Below, piece after piece: positions 27,010 through 34,839 of a stretch of 64,000 nucleotides of DNA. Numbering within the stretch: position 1 is the first letter of the stretch; each line of letters opens with the position of its first letter. Position numbers and translations under genes: made by a program. The notes under the pieces are model-generated. The model was given only the letters and a program-made list of their open reading frames with translations. It was not told the DNA's origin and ran no database searches. The stretch comes from Pluralibacter gergoviae ATCC 33028 = NBRC 105706 (GTDB taxonomy: Bacteria > Pseudomonadota > Gammaproteobacteria > Enterobacterales > Enterobacteriaceae), in assembly GCF_001598855.1 (NCBI RefSeq), contig NZ_BCZS01000001.1:248001-312000 (forward strand), in the 5' to 3' direction.

Positions 27010-28128
27010 ATGAGTACAAGAAAGACCGGTTTTTTCTTTGATGAGCGCTGCCTGTGGCACAACACCGGCCTGCACGCGGGAATTTTGCCCGTCGGCGGCT
27101 GGGTGCAGCCGCCGACGGGCGGCGGCCATGCCGAATCGCCGGAGAGCAAGCGGCGGCTGAAAAACCTGATGGATGTCGCCGGGCTCACGCCGCAGCTGCA
27201 GCTGCGCAGCGCGCCGCTGGCAACGCGGGAAGATCTGCTGCGTATTCATCCCGACAGCTACCTGGATCGCTTTAAGGCGATGAGTGACAGCGGCGGCGGC
27301 CTGCTCGGGGAAGAGGCGCCGCTGGGGCAGGGAAGCTATGAGATAGCCAGCCTCTCCGCCGGGCTGGCGAGCGCTGCCGTCGAGGCGGTACTGCTGGGCG
27401 AGCTGGATAACGCCTACTCCCTCTCCCGCCCGCCGGGGCACCACTGCCTGCCGGACCAGCCGATGGGCTTCTGCTTTCTCGCCAATATCGCCATCGCCAT
27501 CGAGCGGGCGAAAGCAAAATTCGGCCTCGGCAAGGTGGCGGTGATCGACTGGGACGTCCACCACGGCAACGGTACGCAGCATATCTACTGGCAGCGGGAC
27601 GACGTACTGACCATTTCCCTGCACCAGGAGAACTGCTTTCCGCCGGGCTATCGCGGGGAGAACGATCGCGGGGAAGGCGCGGGCCGGGGCTATAACATCA
27701 ATATTCCCCTGCTCGCGGGAGCCGGAGACGAAAGCTGGCGCTATGCGCTGGAGACCATTGTGCTGCCCGCCCTGGCGCGCTTTAAACCGGAGATGATCGT
27801 TGTCGCCTGCGGCTACGACGCTAACGCCATGGATCCGCTGGCGCGCATGCAGCTGCATAGCGACAGCTTCCGGGCGATGACCGACAGCGTGCAGGCGGCG
27901 GCGGACAAACTCTGCGGCGGCAAGCTGGTGATGGTCCACGAGGGCGGCTATGCCGAATCCTACGTGCCGTTCTGCGGCCTGGCGGTGATGGAGGCCCTGA
28001 GCGGGATCCGCACCGAGGTCGTCGATCCGCTGCTGGAATTCATTCGCCTGCAGCAGCCGCGCGCGGAGTTTATCGCCTTTCAGCGGCAGGCCATCGACGA
28101 TCTGGCGCGGGACCTGAATCTGCGCTGA
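27010..28128 (+). CDS. Class II histone deacetylase-like amidohydrolase
   Basis: Zinc-dependent amidohydrolase of 372 residues in the arginase/deacetylase superfamily, which includes bacterial acetylpolyamine amidohydrolases. The zinc ligands Asp182, His184 (DWDVHHGNG) and Asp270 (CGYDANAMDP) are present. The catalytic His pair GHH (143-145) and the C-terminal EGGY tyrosine are also visible. It probably removes acetyl groups from a small amine or polyamine; the target is inferred from its neighbours, a permease and an amine-oxidase-like flavoprotein. ATG 27010 was chosen for its GGAG six bases upstream over GTG 26998. Confidence 0.85.
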   Translation: MSTRKTGFFFDERCLWHNTGLHAGILPVGGWVQPPTGGGHAESPESKRRLKNLMDVAGLTPQLQLRSAPLATREDLLRIHPDSYLDRFKAMSDSGGGLLGEEAPLGQGSYEIASLSAGLASAAVEAVLLGELDNAYSLSRPPGHHCLPDQPMGFCFLANIAIAIERAKAKFGLGKVAVIDWDVHHGNGTQHIYWQRDDVLTISLHQENCFPPGYRGENDRGEGAGRGYNINIPLLAGAGDESWRYALETIVLPALARFKPEMIVVACGYDANAMDPLARMQLHSDSFRAMTDSVQAAADKLCGGKLVMVHEGGYAESYVPFCGLAVMEALSGIRTEVVDPLLEFIRLQQPRAEFIAFQRQAIDDLARDLNLR

Positions 28129-28142
28129 TTCTGAGGTGATTG

Positions 28143-28181
28143 ACGGGCCGGTGGCGCAGAGCGCCCCCGGCCCGTTATTTA
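28143..28181. terminator. Bidirectional terminator between the deacetylase and DUF3156 genes
   Basis: Long stem ACGGGCCGG / CCGGCCCGT (28143-28175) with a nested GGCGC/GCGCC hairpin, followed by TATTTATT on the plus strand. It lies between two convergent genes and touches the DUF3156 stop codon. Confidence 0.75.
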
Positions 28182-28739
28182 TTGACCAGCAGAGGCTTTC
28201 TCAAACCGCGCGATGGCCGCCGCAATCATACTCAGGGCGCTGAGCAGCAGCATGCGCTGGTGGGTTTCCAGCCGAATATAGCGCCGCAGCGGCGGCAGGC
28301 GACACACCACCAGGCTGGCGCCCCACGGCTCCAGCGTACAGCGCCATCCCTCTTCATTAACGATCAGCTGAAAGCGGCGATAGTCCAGCTCGCTGAGGGT
28401 TTGCCGCAGGCTGGGGAAGCCGTTGAGATAGCGGGCCAGCGGCGCCAGCGCATCGCCGCGCCGGGCGCGGAAGACCGCCGGCTGACGGCGGAACCAGCCG
28501 GGCTGCCGGGCCTCTATCCGGCCGGATGCGGGCAGCGGCGGACCGCCGGCGATGGCAAATTCGCAGCGCTCGATGTGGGCCATAAACAGCCGCTGGCGGC
28601 ACACGTCCAGGGTGACGCTGGCAGTGTCGGAGAGCCGCAGCCGCAGCTGGCCGGCGCCGGTCGGCTCCGTCGGCCAGCCGCCGAGATCCCGGCGGACCAG
28701 CGCCAGCAGCGGCGCGGGCTCACAGGGTGCGCAGGGCAT
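28179..28739 (-). CDS. DUF3156-like protein
   Basis: A 186-residue protein without signal peptide or membrane helix except a mildly hydrophobic C-terminus (LLLSALSMIAAAIARF). From memory it resembles DUF3156 proteins, which tend to occur beside amino-acid/amine permeases; function is unknown. The start at 28739 has a strong GGGAGG six bases upstream and overlaps the end of the permease gene by 20 bases, so translation is probably coupled. The first part contains several Cys and Pro residues (CAPCEP). Confidence 0.65.
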   Translation of the reverse strand: MPCAPCEPAPLLALVRRDLGGWPTEPTGAGQLRLRLSDTASVTLDVCRQRLFMAHIERCEFAIAGGPPLPASGRIEARQPGWFRRQPAVFRARRGDALAPLARYLNGFPSLRQTLSELDYRRFQLIVNEEGWRCTLEPWGASLVVCRLPPLRRYIRLETHQRMLLLSALSMIAAAIARFEKASAGQ

Positions 28740-30216
28740 CGGGCACCTCCCGGGGCGCATCGAGGCTGTCGCCAACGGCAATGGCCCTGTCCACTACGGC
28801 TTCCACCTCCAGCGGGGTAAAGGCGTTGGCCTTCTGCACGAAGCGGCTCCAGAGCAGAGCGTAGGCCGCCGTCAGGCCCAGCATGATGCAGAACGGCACC
28901 AGCACCTCCCGCCTGTCCATGCCCGGCGGCGTGATGTTGATAATGGCGATAACGATGCCGGCGCTGGAGAGGATCTGCGGCAGCGGAAACAGCGGCGATT
29001 TGTAGGCGCGGGGCAGATCCGGGCGGCGCAGGCGCAGCAGCACCACCGAGAGCGTGACCAGCAGGTAGGCCACGCCCCAGGCGCAGACGGCGGCGAGGAT
29101 CAGAGGCACGATGCGGTCAACGTCGCCCTGCAGATACCAGGCGTGCAGACAGGGGATCGCCACCGCTATCGCGATAGCCACCACCGGCGTTTTAAAGCGC
29201 GGATGCAGCCAGGTGAGTATCCTGGGAAGGGCGCCGTCCAGCGCCATGCCGTAAAGAATGCGCGGCACCGCCGCCATCAGGGTGTTGATGGTGGCGCAGC
29301 CCGCCAGCAGCAGCCCGGCGCCGAGCCAGTACTGGCCGAATTTGCCCATCACCCGTTCGGCGAAGGCCGGGATCGCCATCGGCGTATCCAGCAGGTGAAC
29401 GCCGTGGGCGGCATCCACCACCGCGTTGACGACCTGGCGATTGATCGCCGCGCCGTAGAGAAACATGCAGCAGGCGACGCCGGTCAGCCCGAGGGCCATC
29501 GCCCGCGGAATGGTGCGCTGCGCCCGGCGTATTTCCGGCGTCATCGGCGTGACCAGCTCGCAGCCGACAAACATAAACATCGCCATGCCGACGTAGCTGA
29601 ACAGGTCGGAGAGGTTAGCGGTATTCAGCGCGCCGCCGAACCAGCCGGGCAGGTGGGTCAGCGGCGCCATCAATACGCCGCACAGGCCAAATACCGTCAG
29701 CGTAAACCACATCCCGAAGGTCAGAAACACTTCGGCCTTGCCAAAGATCTCCACGCCGATGGCGTTGAGCAGTCCGAACAGGATCACCATGCCCACGCCC
29801 ACCATCCAGGAGCTCTGCTGAGCGGCAAGATGGGCGTTGAGCGATTCAAAATTCACCAGCGCCATGATCCCGGCGAGGATGGTCTCCGCCGTGCCGGCAA
29901 AGATATGCACGATCAGATAGGCGCAGAGCGCGCCGGTGATGGCGAAAAAGCGCCCCATGCCGCAGGCGATGTAGTCATACACCGACCCGGAGGTGGGGAT
30001 AAGCGTCGCGGCCTCGGCGAAGGTGGTCACCTGCGCCTGCATCATAATAAAGGCCAGCAGTACCGCCAGGGCAAAGGTATCGCCCCCCATGCCGAAACCG
30101 CTGGTGACCGTCAGGATCACCGGACTGGCCATAATCACCCCGACCGAGCTGGCGAGGGTGGTGGGAAAACCAATAACGCCGCGTTCCAGGTGGCGGGTGA
30201 GTCTGCTGCTGAACAT
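28720..30216 (-). CDS. APC-superfamily amino acid/amine permease
   Basis: A 498-residue inner-membrane transporter with about 12-14 helices. Its N-terminal GVIGFPTTLASSVGVIMASP and the FAEAATLIPTSGSVYDY segment are characteristic of APC permeases such as ethanolamine, putrescine or amino acid importers. The ATG at 30216 has AGG six bases upstream; a TTG two codons earlier lies within that site. It is downstream of the cupin gene across a 52-base gap containing a GC hairpin, and upstream of DUF3156. With a PuuB-like oxidase in the same operon, uptake of an amine is the likeliest role. Confidence 0.85.
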   Translation of the reverse strand: MFSSRLTRHLERGVIGFPTTLASSVGVIMASPVILTVTSGFGMGGDTFALAVLLAFIMMQAQVTTFAEAATLIPTSGSVYDYIACGMGRFFAITGALCAYLIVHIFAGTAETILAGIMALVNFESLNAHLAAQQSSWMVGVGMVILFGLLNAIGVEIFGKAEVFLTFGMWFTLTVFGLCGVLMAPLTHLPGWFGGALNTANLSDLFSYVGMAMFMFVGCELVTPMTPEIRRAQRTIPRAMALGLTGVACCMFLYGAAINRQVVNAVVDAAHGVHLLDTPMAIPAFAERVMGKFGQYWLGAGLLLAGCATINTLMAAVPRILYGMALDGALPRILTWLHPRFKTPVVAIAIAVAIPCLHAWYLQGDVDRIVPLILAAVCAWGVAYLLVTLSVVLLRLRRPDLPRAYKSPLFPLPQILSSAGIVIAIINITPPGMDRREVLVPFCIMLGLTAAYALLWSRFVQKANAFTPLEVEAVVDRAIAVGDSLDAPREVPDALRTL

Positions 30217-30239
30217 AATCAACCTCGGCGCAGTGGGGT

Positions 30240-30263
30240 GCCGGGCAGGCGCGCCCGCCCGGC
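30240..30263. repeat. GC-rich hairpin between cupin and permease genes
   Basis: Inverted repeat GCCGGGC / GCCCGGC with a GC-rich loop, REP-like in sequence, inside the operon gap. It could modulate the ratio of upstream oxidase/cupin to downstream permease mRNA. Confidence 0.5.
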
Positions 30264-30268
30264 GGCGG

Positions 30269-30628
30269 TTATTCGACGTTAGCCAGATAGTGCTTCACGA
30301 AGCGCGGGGAGAGGATGCGCCACTGCACTTCCGTGCCTTGCTTAACAAACCAGCTGTCGCCGGGCGCGAAGCGCTGGGGCTCGCCGCCGGCCACGGTCAG
30401 CTCCACTTCGCCCTCCAGCACCGTGGCGTGCTCGGTGAAGGGATAGGTCATGGCGAAGCCGCCCCGGGTAGCGGAGAAAATCCCGCAGGTAAAGGCATCT
30501 CCGGGCGCGCCGTAGACCATGCGGGCGGCGACCTGCGGATCGCCCTCGGTGGGTGTGGCCCCCAGCAGGCTGACGCTGCCGATGGCCTCCAGCTCGGGAA
30601 GGGGCTGACTAAGTTTAAATACGTGCAT
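30269..30628 (-). CDS. Cupin-domain protein
   Basis: A single-domain cupin of 119 residues, similar in style to Cupin_3/DUF861 proteins found with amine oxidases. The conserved pieces are EHATVLEGEVELTV (beta-barrel motif 1) and PGDSWFVKQGTEVQW (motif 2). Metal-binding residues are partly reduced compared with enzymatic cupins, so it may be a binding or accessory protein. It starts 14 bases after the stop of the FAD oxidoreductase gene and so belongs to the same operon. Its substrate is unknown. Confidence 0.8.
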   Translation of the reverse strand: MHVFKLSQPLPELEAIGSVSLLGATPTEGDPQVAARMVYGAPGDAFTCGIFSATRGGFAMTYPFTEHATVLEGEVELTVAGGEPQRFAPGDSWFVKQGTEVQWRILSPRFVKHYLANVE

Positions 30629-30642
30629 GGTGATTCTCCTGA

Positions 30643-31944
30643 TTAGCTGCGGCCTTTCCAGAAGCCGCTGGTTTGATGCATTAATTTTCCGGCGGTAACC
30701 AGCAGCGGGCGCAGGCTGTCGCGGCCGCGAATGGTGGCGTGAGGAATGCTGCTCAGCAGCCGGTAGCGCTCGGAGCCGCCGAGAATGCCCTCGGCGAGGA
30801 TCTTGCAGACGATATGCGACGGCGTGACGCCGAAGCCGGAGTAACCCTGCACATAAAAGACGTTGCTGCGTTCGCGCAGGGTGCCGATTTGCGGAAAGAG
30901 GTTGGCGCTGCAGGCCATCGGCCCGCCCCAGGCGAAGTCGATTTTCACCTCTTTCAGATAGGGGAATACCTGGCCCATCAGCGTCCGGTTCCAGTTGGCG
31001 AAGTCGCTGGGGGTATACTCCACGAAGCGGGTGGCGCTGCCGAACAGCAGGCGATTTTCGCGGGTGATGCGGTAGTAGTTGATCACCGGGCGAATGTCGC
31101 TGAAGGCGCCGCGCAGCGGGCTGATGCGCTCGATAACCTCGTCCGGCAGCGGCGCGGTGGCAATCTGGTACGAGTAGGTCACCAGCGTCTTGCGGTAGAT
31201 CTCCGGCTCCAGGCCGTTGAGGAAGCTGTCGCAGGCCCAGAGCAGCTTCGCCGCCCGCACGCTGCCCATGGCGGTGCGCACGCGTACGGTTTTCCCGTAC
31301 TCCACCTCGACCACCGGCGAGGATTCAAAAATTTTCACCCCCAGCGAGGCGGCCGCCTTCGCCGAGCCGAGCAGCATATTCAGGGAGTGGATCTGCCCGC
31401 CGCCCATGTGCTTAAGCGCGCCGCAGTAGACCGGGGAGCCGACCACCTGCTGCACCTCGCTGCCGGTGTAGAGCGCAATATCCTCATCTGGCGTCGCCTG
31501 TTTGAACTCTTTCTCCCACTGCTGCAGGGTTTTCAGCTGCCGCGCGTTGTAGGCCAGATAGCCGTAGCCCGGCACGAAGTCGGCGTCAATCTGGTACTTT
31601 TTGATCCGCTCGCGGATGATCCCGGCCCCGAGATTGGCGATGGTAAACAGCGACTGCAGCCCCTGCGGCCCGACGTGCTTTTTCACCGCCTCGATATCGT
31701 GGCCGATCCCGGCCATCACCTGGCCGCCGTTGCGCCCGGTGCCGCCGTAGCCCAGGTGACGCGCCTCCAGCACCACCACGTTGGTGACGCCCTGTTCGGC
31801 CAGCTCCAGCGCGGTATTGATCCCGGAAAAGCCGCCGCCGATGATAACCACGTCGGCCTCAATATCCTCCTGCAGCGGCGGAAAGTGTAAGTGATACTTT
31901 TTGGTGGCGCCGTAGTAGTTCAGCGCATCAATCTTGATGTTCAT
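30643..31944 (-). CDS. FAD-dependent oxidoreductase, PuuB-like
   Basis: DAO-family flavoprotein of 433 residues. The dinucleotide-binding motif VVIIGGGFSG is at 32-41, and the adjacent GRNGGQVMAGIG segment matches gamma-glutamylputrescine oxidase (PuuB) and related amine oxidases. It probably oxidises a primary or secondary amine to an aldehyde with release of H2O2; the gamma-glutamylation partners (PuuA, PuuC, PuuD) are not in the window. It is the first gene of the oxidase-cupin-permease-DUF3156 operon and is divergent from the ABM-type gene. Confidence 0.85.
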   Translation of the reverse strand: MNIKIDALNYYGATKKYHLHFPPLQEDIEADVVIIGGGFSGINTALELAEQGVTNVVVLEARHLGYGGTGRNGGQVMAGIGHDIEAVKKHVGPQGLQSLFTIANLGAGIIRERIKKYQIDADFVPGYGYLAYNARQLKTLQQWEKEFKQATPDEDIALYTGSEVQQVVGSPVYCGALKHMGGGQIHSLNMLLGSAKAAASLGVKIFESSPVVEVEYGKTVRVRTAMGSVRAAKLLWACDSFLNGLEPEIYRKTLVTYSYQIATAPLPDEVIERISPLRGAFSDIRPVINYYRITRENRLLFGSATRFVEYTPSDFANWNRTLMGQVFPYLKEVKIDFAWGGPMACSANLFPQIGTLRERSNVFYVQGYSGFGVTPSHIVCKILAEGILGGSERYRLLSSIPHATIRGRDSLRPLLVTAGKLMHQTSGFWKGRS

Positions 31945-32120
31945 TGCGTCATCCCCTGTAGCCTTGACAATGGCCTATCTCAGCACGGGGCGTGAAAGGG
32001 CGGTATCGTTCGAAAGGTGGATGGGAAAGGGGGGGACGGCAATGCGACATTTCGCCCGCTGACGAAGTATGAGGGCTTCAACGCCGCTACTCTGGGCTGC
32101 ATCCACTACGGGAGAAACCC

Positions 32121-32426
32121 ATGATTGCCGTCCTTTTTGAAGCAGAATTAAAACCCGGCGCGCAGGATCGCTATCTGGCGCTGGCGGCGGAGCTGAAGCC
32201 GCGTCTGGCGCAGCTGAGCGGATTTATTGATATCGAGCGTTTTCAGAGCCTGAGCGCGGAGGGCAAAGTGCTGTCGCTCTCGTGGTGGCGCGACGAGGCG
32301 GCGGTGCTGGCGTGGAAGCAGGATCTGCAGCACCGGGCGGCGCAGGAGGAGGGTAAGGCCAGCCTGTTCGCCAGCTACCGGATCCGCATTGTCGCCCTGC
32401 AGCGGGAGTATGCCCATCATGTATGA
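32121..32426 (+). CDS. Antibiotic biosynthesis monooxygenase (ABM)-domain protein
   Basis: A 101-residue ferredoxin-like alpha+beta barrel protein of the ABM/YgiN type. Family traits are the IAVLFEAELKPGAQDRYLAL start and the FQSLSAEGKVLSLSWW strand. Members include small monooxygenases and stress proteins acting without cofactor or as binding proteins. It starts behind GGGAG six bases upstream and overlaps the next gene by 8 bases. It is the first gene of a three-gene operon with an ACT-like protein and a winged-helix regulator. Confidence 0.75.
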   Translation: MIAVLFEAELKPGAQDRYLALAAELKPRLAQLSGFIDIERFQSLSAEGKVLSLSWWRDEAAVLAWKQDLQHRAAQEEGKASLFASYRIRIVALQREYAHHV

Positions 32427-32814
32427 CGTTCATCTAATACTGCGCAACGTTCCCGGCGAGCTGGCCCTGATGGGCAAAACCCTCTGTGACAGCGGCATCG
32501 GGCTGGAAGGCGGCGGCGTCTTCAGCGACGGCCCGCGGGCCCACGCCCACTTTCTGGTCGAAGAGGGCGAGCGCGCCCGGGAGGTGCTGATGCGGGCAGG
32601 CATTGAGGTCGTTGCCGTTCGTCAACCGCTGATCCGCCGCCTGCGCCAGGAGCGCCTCGGCGAGCTGGGGGCGATTGCCGGCGCGCTGGCGCGAAAGGGT
32701 GTTAATATCCTGATCCAGTACAGCGATCACGCCGGGCGCTTAATTCTGGTGACGGATAACGATGCCCTGGCGCGGGACGCCACCCTTGTCTGGGCAGATG
32801 CGGAAGCAGCATGA
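32419..32814 (+). CDS. Tandem ACT-like domain protein
   Basis: A 131-residue cytosolic protein with two ACT-like alpha/beta units, about 1-65 (VHLILRNVPGELALMGKTLC) and 70-125 (GELGAIAGALARKGVNILIQ). ACT domains bind amino acids or other small ligands. It may sense the small molecule handled by its neighbours. ATG 32419 was preferred over upstream in-frame candidates because GGGAG at 32404-32408 then has a usable spacing. It overlaps the preceding stop by 8 bases and the next start by 4. Confidence 0.7.
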   Translation: MYDVHLILRNVPGELALMGKTLCDSGIGLEGGGVFSDGPRAHAHFLVEEGERAREVLMRAGIEVVAVRQPLIRRLRQERLGELGAIAGALARKGVNILIQYSDHAGRLILVTDNDALARDATLVWADAEAA

Positions 32815-33506
32815 ACCTCAAATCAGAAGCAAAGCAGCTTGAGAGCGGCCCGGAAGCGGACGTCACCGCTCTGGCGGCGGCCATCGCCGACGCCTCGCGG
32901 GTGAAAATGCTCTGCGCGCTGATGGACGGCCGGGCGTGGACGGCGACCGAGCTGGCGGCCGCGGCCGATATTGCCGCCTCTACCGCCAGCGCCCACCTGC
33001 AGAAGCTGGTGCAGGGACGTCTGCTGATGACGGTTGCTCAGGGGCGGCACCGCTATTTCCGGCTTGCCGGGCCGGAGGTGGCGCAACTGCTGGAGAGTAT
33101 GATGGGCCTGTCGCAGACCCTTGCCGGGCCGCTGCGGACCCGGACCCCTGCCGCCCTGCGCGAGGCGCGAACCTGCTACGACCACCTGGCGGGGACGCTG
33201 GCGGTGGGGCTCTATCAGGCGATGATCGATAAAGGCTGGCTCGCGCCGGACGGCAACGCACTGACGGAGGAGGGGCTGGCGCTGTTTGCCCGGCTGGGCA
33301 TCGAACTTAATCCGGCTACCCGCCGGGCAGCCTGCTGCCCGTGTCTCGACTGGAGCGAGAGGCGCTTTCACCTCGGCGGCGCGGCGGGAGCCGCCCTGCT
33401 GCTCTATTTTGAGCGCCAGGGCTGGCTGACCCGCACGCCGGGCTATCGGGAGGTAGCCGTCACGGCGGCGGGCAGGCGGGCGATGAAAAGTCTGTTCAGT
33501 GTCTGA
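32811..33506 (+). CDS. ArsR-type winged-helix regulator with C-terminal extension
   Basis: A 231-residue regulator with an N-terminal ArsR-like winged helix (about 20-100; recognition segment TASAHLQKLVQGRL). A 120-residue C-terminal domain contains CCPCLDWSERRFHLGG, a Cys/Trp/Arg/His motif typical of one ArsR subgroup, possibly binding metal or a ligand. It is translationally coupled to the ACT gene (ATGA). Its 3' end overlaps the convergent permease gene by 11 bases. It may regulate its own operon and perhaps the divergent amine oxidase operon. Confidence 0.8.
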   Translation: MNLKSEAKQLESGPEADVTALAAAIADASRVKMLCALMDGRAWTATELAAAADIAASTASAHLQKLVQGRLLMTVAQGRHRYFRLAGPEVAQLLESMMGLSQTLAGPLRTRTPAALREARTCYDHLAGTLAVGLYQAMIDKGWLAPDGNALTEEGLALFARLGIELNPATRRAACCPCLDWSERRFHLGGAAGAALLLYFERQGWLTRTPGYREVAVTAAGRRAMKSLFSV

Positions 33507-34839
33507 CCAGAGTGGCGAAGTAGTAAACCAGCGGCACGGCGATGATCCATAGCCCCGCCGGCACCTCGCGCCACTTTCCGGCCACGGTTTTAATCATGAT
33601 GTAGAACAGCAGCCCGCCGGCGATGCCGGTGCCGAAGCTGTTGGCGATCAGGGTTACCATCACCATCATCAGCACCGGCAGGCCGTCGGTGAAGTTCGCC
33701 AGATCCACCTTGCGCAGCCCGCTGAACATATTCAGGCCGATCAGGATCAGCGCCGGGGCGGTGGCCGCTTTCGGGATGGTCAGCGCCAGCGGGGTAAACA
33801 GCAGCATCAGCAGGAACATCGCCGCCGCCGCCAGTGCGGTGAGCCCGGTTTTGCCGCCCGCTTCTGCTGCCGCCGAGGATTCAATCAGCGCGGTGGCCGC
33901 CGGGATCCCGAGCCACGGACCGACTGCGGCGGCAATGGAGTCCACCATAAAGGGGCGGTTGATCTGCGGCATATTGCCCTCTTTATCCAGCAGCCCCGCT
34001 TCGCCGCCCACCGCGAGGGTGGTGCCCATGGTGGAGAAAAACTCCGAGGCGAAGAAGATAAACAGGAACGGCAGAAAGGCGATATTCAGCGCCCCCAGCA
34101 GGTCAATTTTGCCAAGCACCGGCGTCAGCGGATGCGGAAAATCAATCACGTGGTCGGGCAGGCGGGTGACGCCCGCCGGAATACCGACCAGGGTAGCGAG
34201 CAGAATGGCCCACAGGATCGCGCCGGGCACGCGCCGCGCCTGCAGGGCGATAGCCACGAACAGGCCGCACAGCGCCACCAGCGCGCCGGGCGAGAGGAAG
34301 TCGCCGAGCATCAGCGCGCTGGTTTTGGCGTTTGCCATCACCAGACCGGCGTTGCGAAAGCCGAGCAGGGCGACGAACAGCCCGATGGAAGCGGTCAGCC
34401 CCAGTTTGATCGACTGCGGCACCGAGCGGGTAACCACTTCCCGCAGGCCGAACTTCGTCAGCAGAAAAAACAGAATGCCCGACCAGCAGGCGATGCCCAG
34501 GCCGATGGGCCAGCCGATGCCCTCGCTGCCGGCGAGGGTGATGCCGACCAGCACCGAGCCGCCGATCCCCGGACCGACGATAAACGGCAGGTTGGCGTAA
34601 AAGGCCATCAGCAGGGAGCCGGCCACAAACACCAGAATGGTGCCGGTGGTGACCGCGCCTTTATCCATGCCGCCCGCCGCCAGCAGGCCGGGGATCACCA
34701 CCAGCAGATAGGCGGCGGCAAGAAAGCCGGTAATGCCGGCGAGGCACTCGGTGCGCACGGTGGTGCCGCGCGCGCGTAGAGCGAAGCGCCGCTCCAGCCA
34801 GCTCTCCCGGCGGGCGGTTGGGATCGTGTTGTCAGTCAT
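33496..34839 (-). CDS. NCS2/AzgA-type purine permease
   Basis: A 447-residue inner-membrane purine:proton symporter, closest in style to the adenine permeases AdeP/AdeQ (YicO/YjcD) and AzgA. The conserved segment GIPAATALIESSAAAEAGGKTG contains the Glu-rich substrate region of this subfamily. The start at 34839 has GAGGAG 7 bases upstream and overlaps the adenine deaminase stop by 8 bases. The operon thus encodes import and deamination of adenine. Confidence 0.88.
   Translation of the reverse strand: MTDNTIPTARRESWLERRFALRARGTTVRTECLAGITGFLAAAYLLVVIPGLLAAGGMDKGAVTTGTILVFVAGSLLMAFYANLPFIVGPGIGGSVLVGITLAGSEGIGWPIGLGIACWSGILFFLLTKFGLREVVTRSVPQSIKLGLTASIGLFVALLGFRNAGLVMANAKTSALMLGDFLSPGALVALCGLFVAIALQARRVPGAILWAILLATLVGIPAGVTRLPDHVIDFPHPLTPVLGKIDLLGALNIAFLPFLFIFFASEFFSTMGTTLAVGGEAGLLDKEGNMPQINRPFMVDSIAAAVGPWLGIPAATALIESSAAAEAGGKTGLTALAAAAMFLLMLLFTPLALTIPKAATAPALILIGLNMFSGLRKVDLANFTDGLPVLMMVMVTLIANSFGTGIAGGLLFYIMIKTVAGKWREVPAGLWIIAVPLVYYFATLVRH

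Noticed and set aside
28552-30282. Open frame of 576 codons opposite the APC permease
   Set aside because: Antisense shadow with Arg/His/Gln-rich, non-protein-like composition. The permease on the other strand has clear family features.
24814-32011. TATCGTTC shared by the moa-type intergenic region (24814) and the oxidase upstream region (32004)
   Set aside because: Eight matching bases are too few to claim a shared operator without a motif search over the genome.
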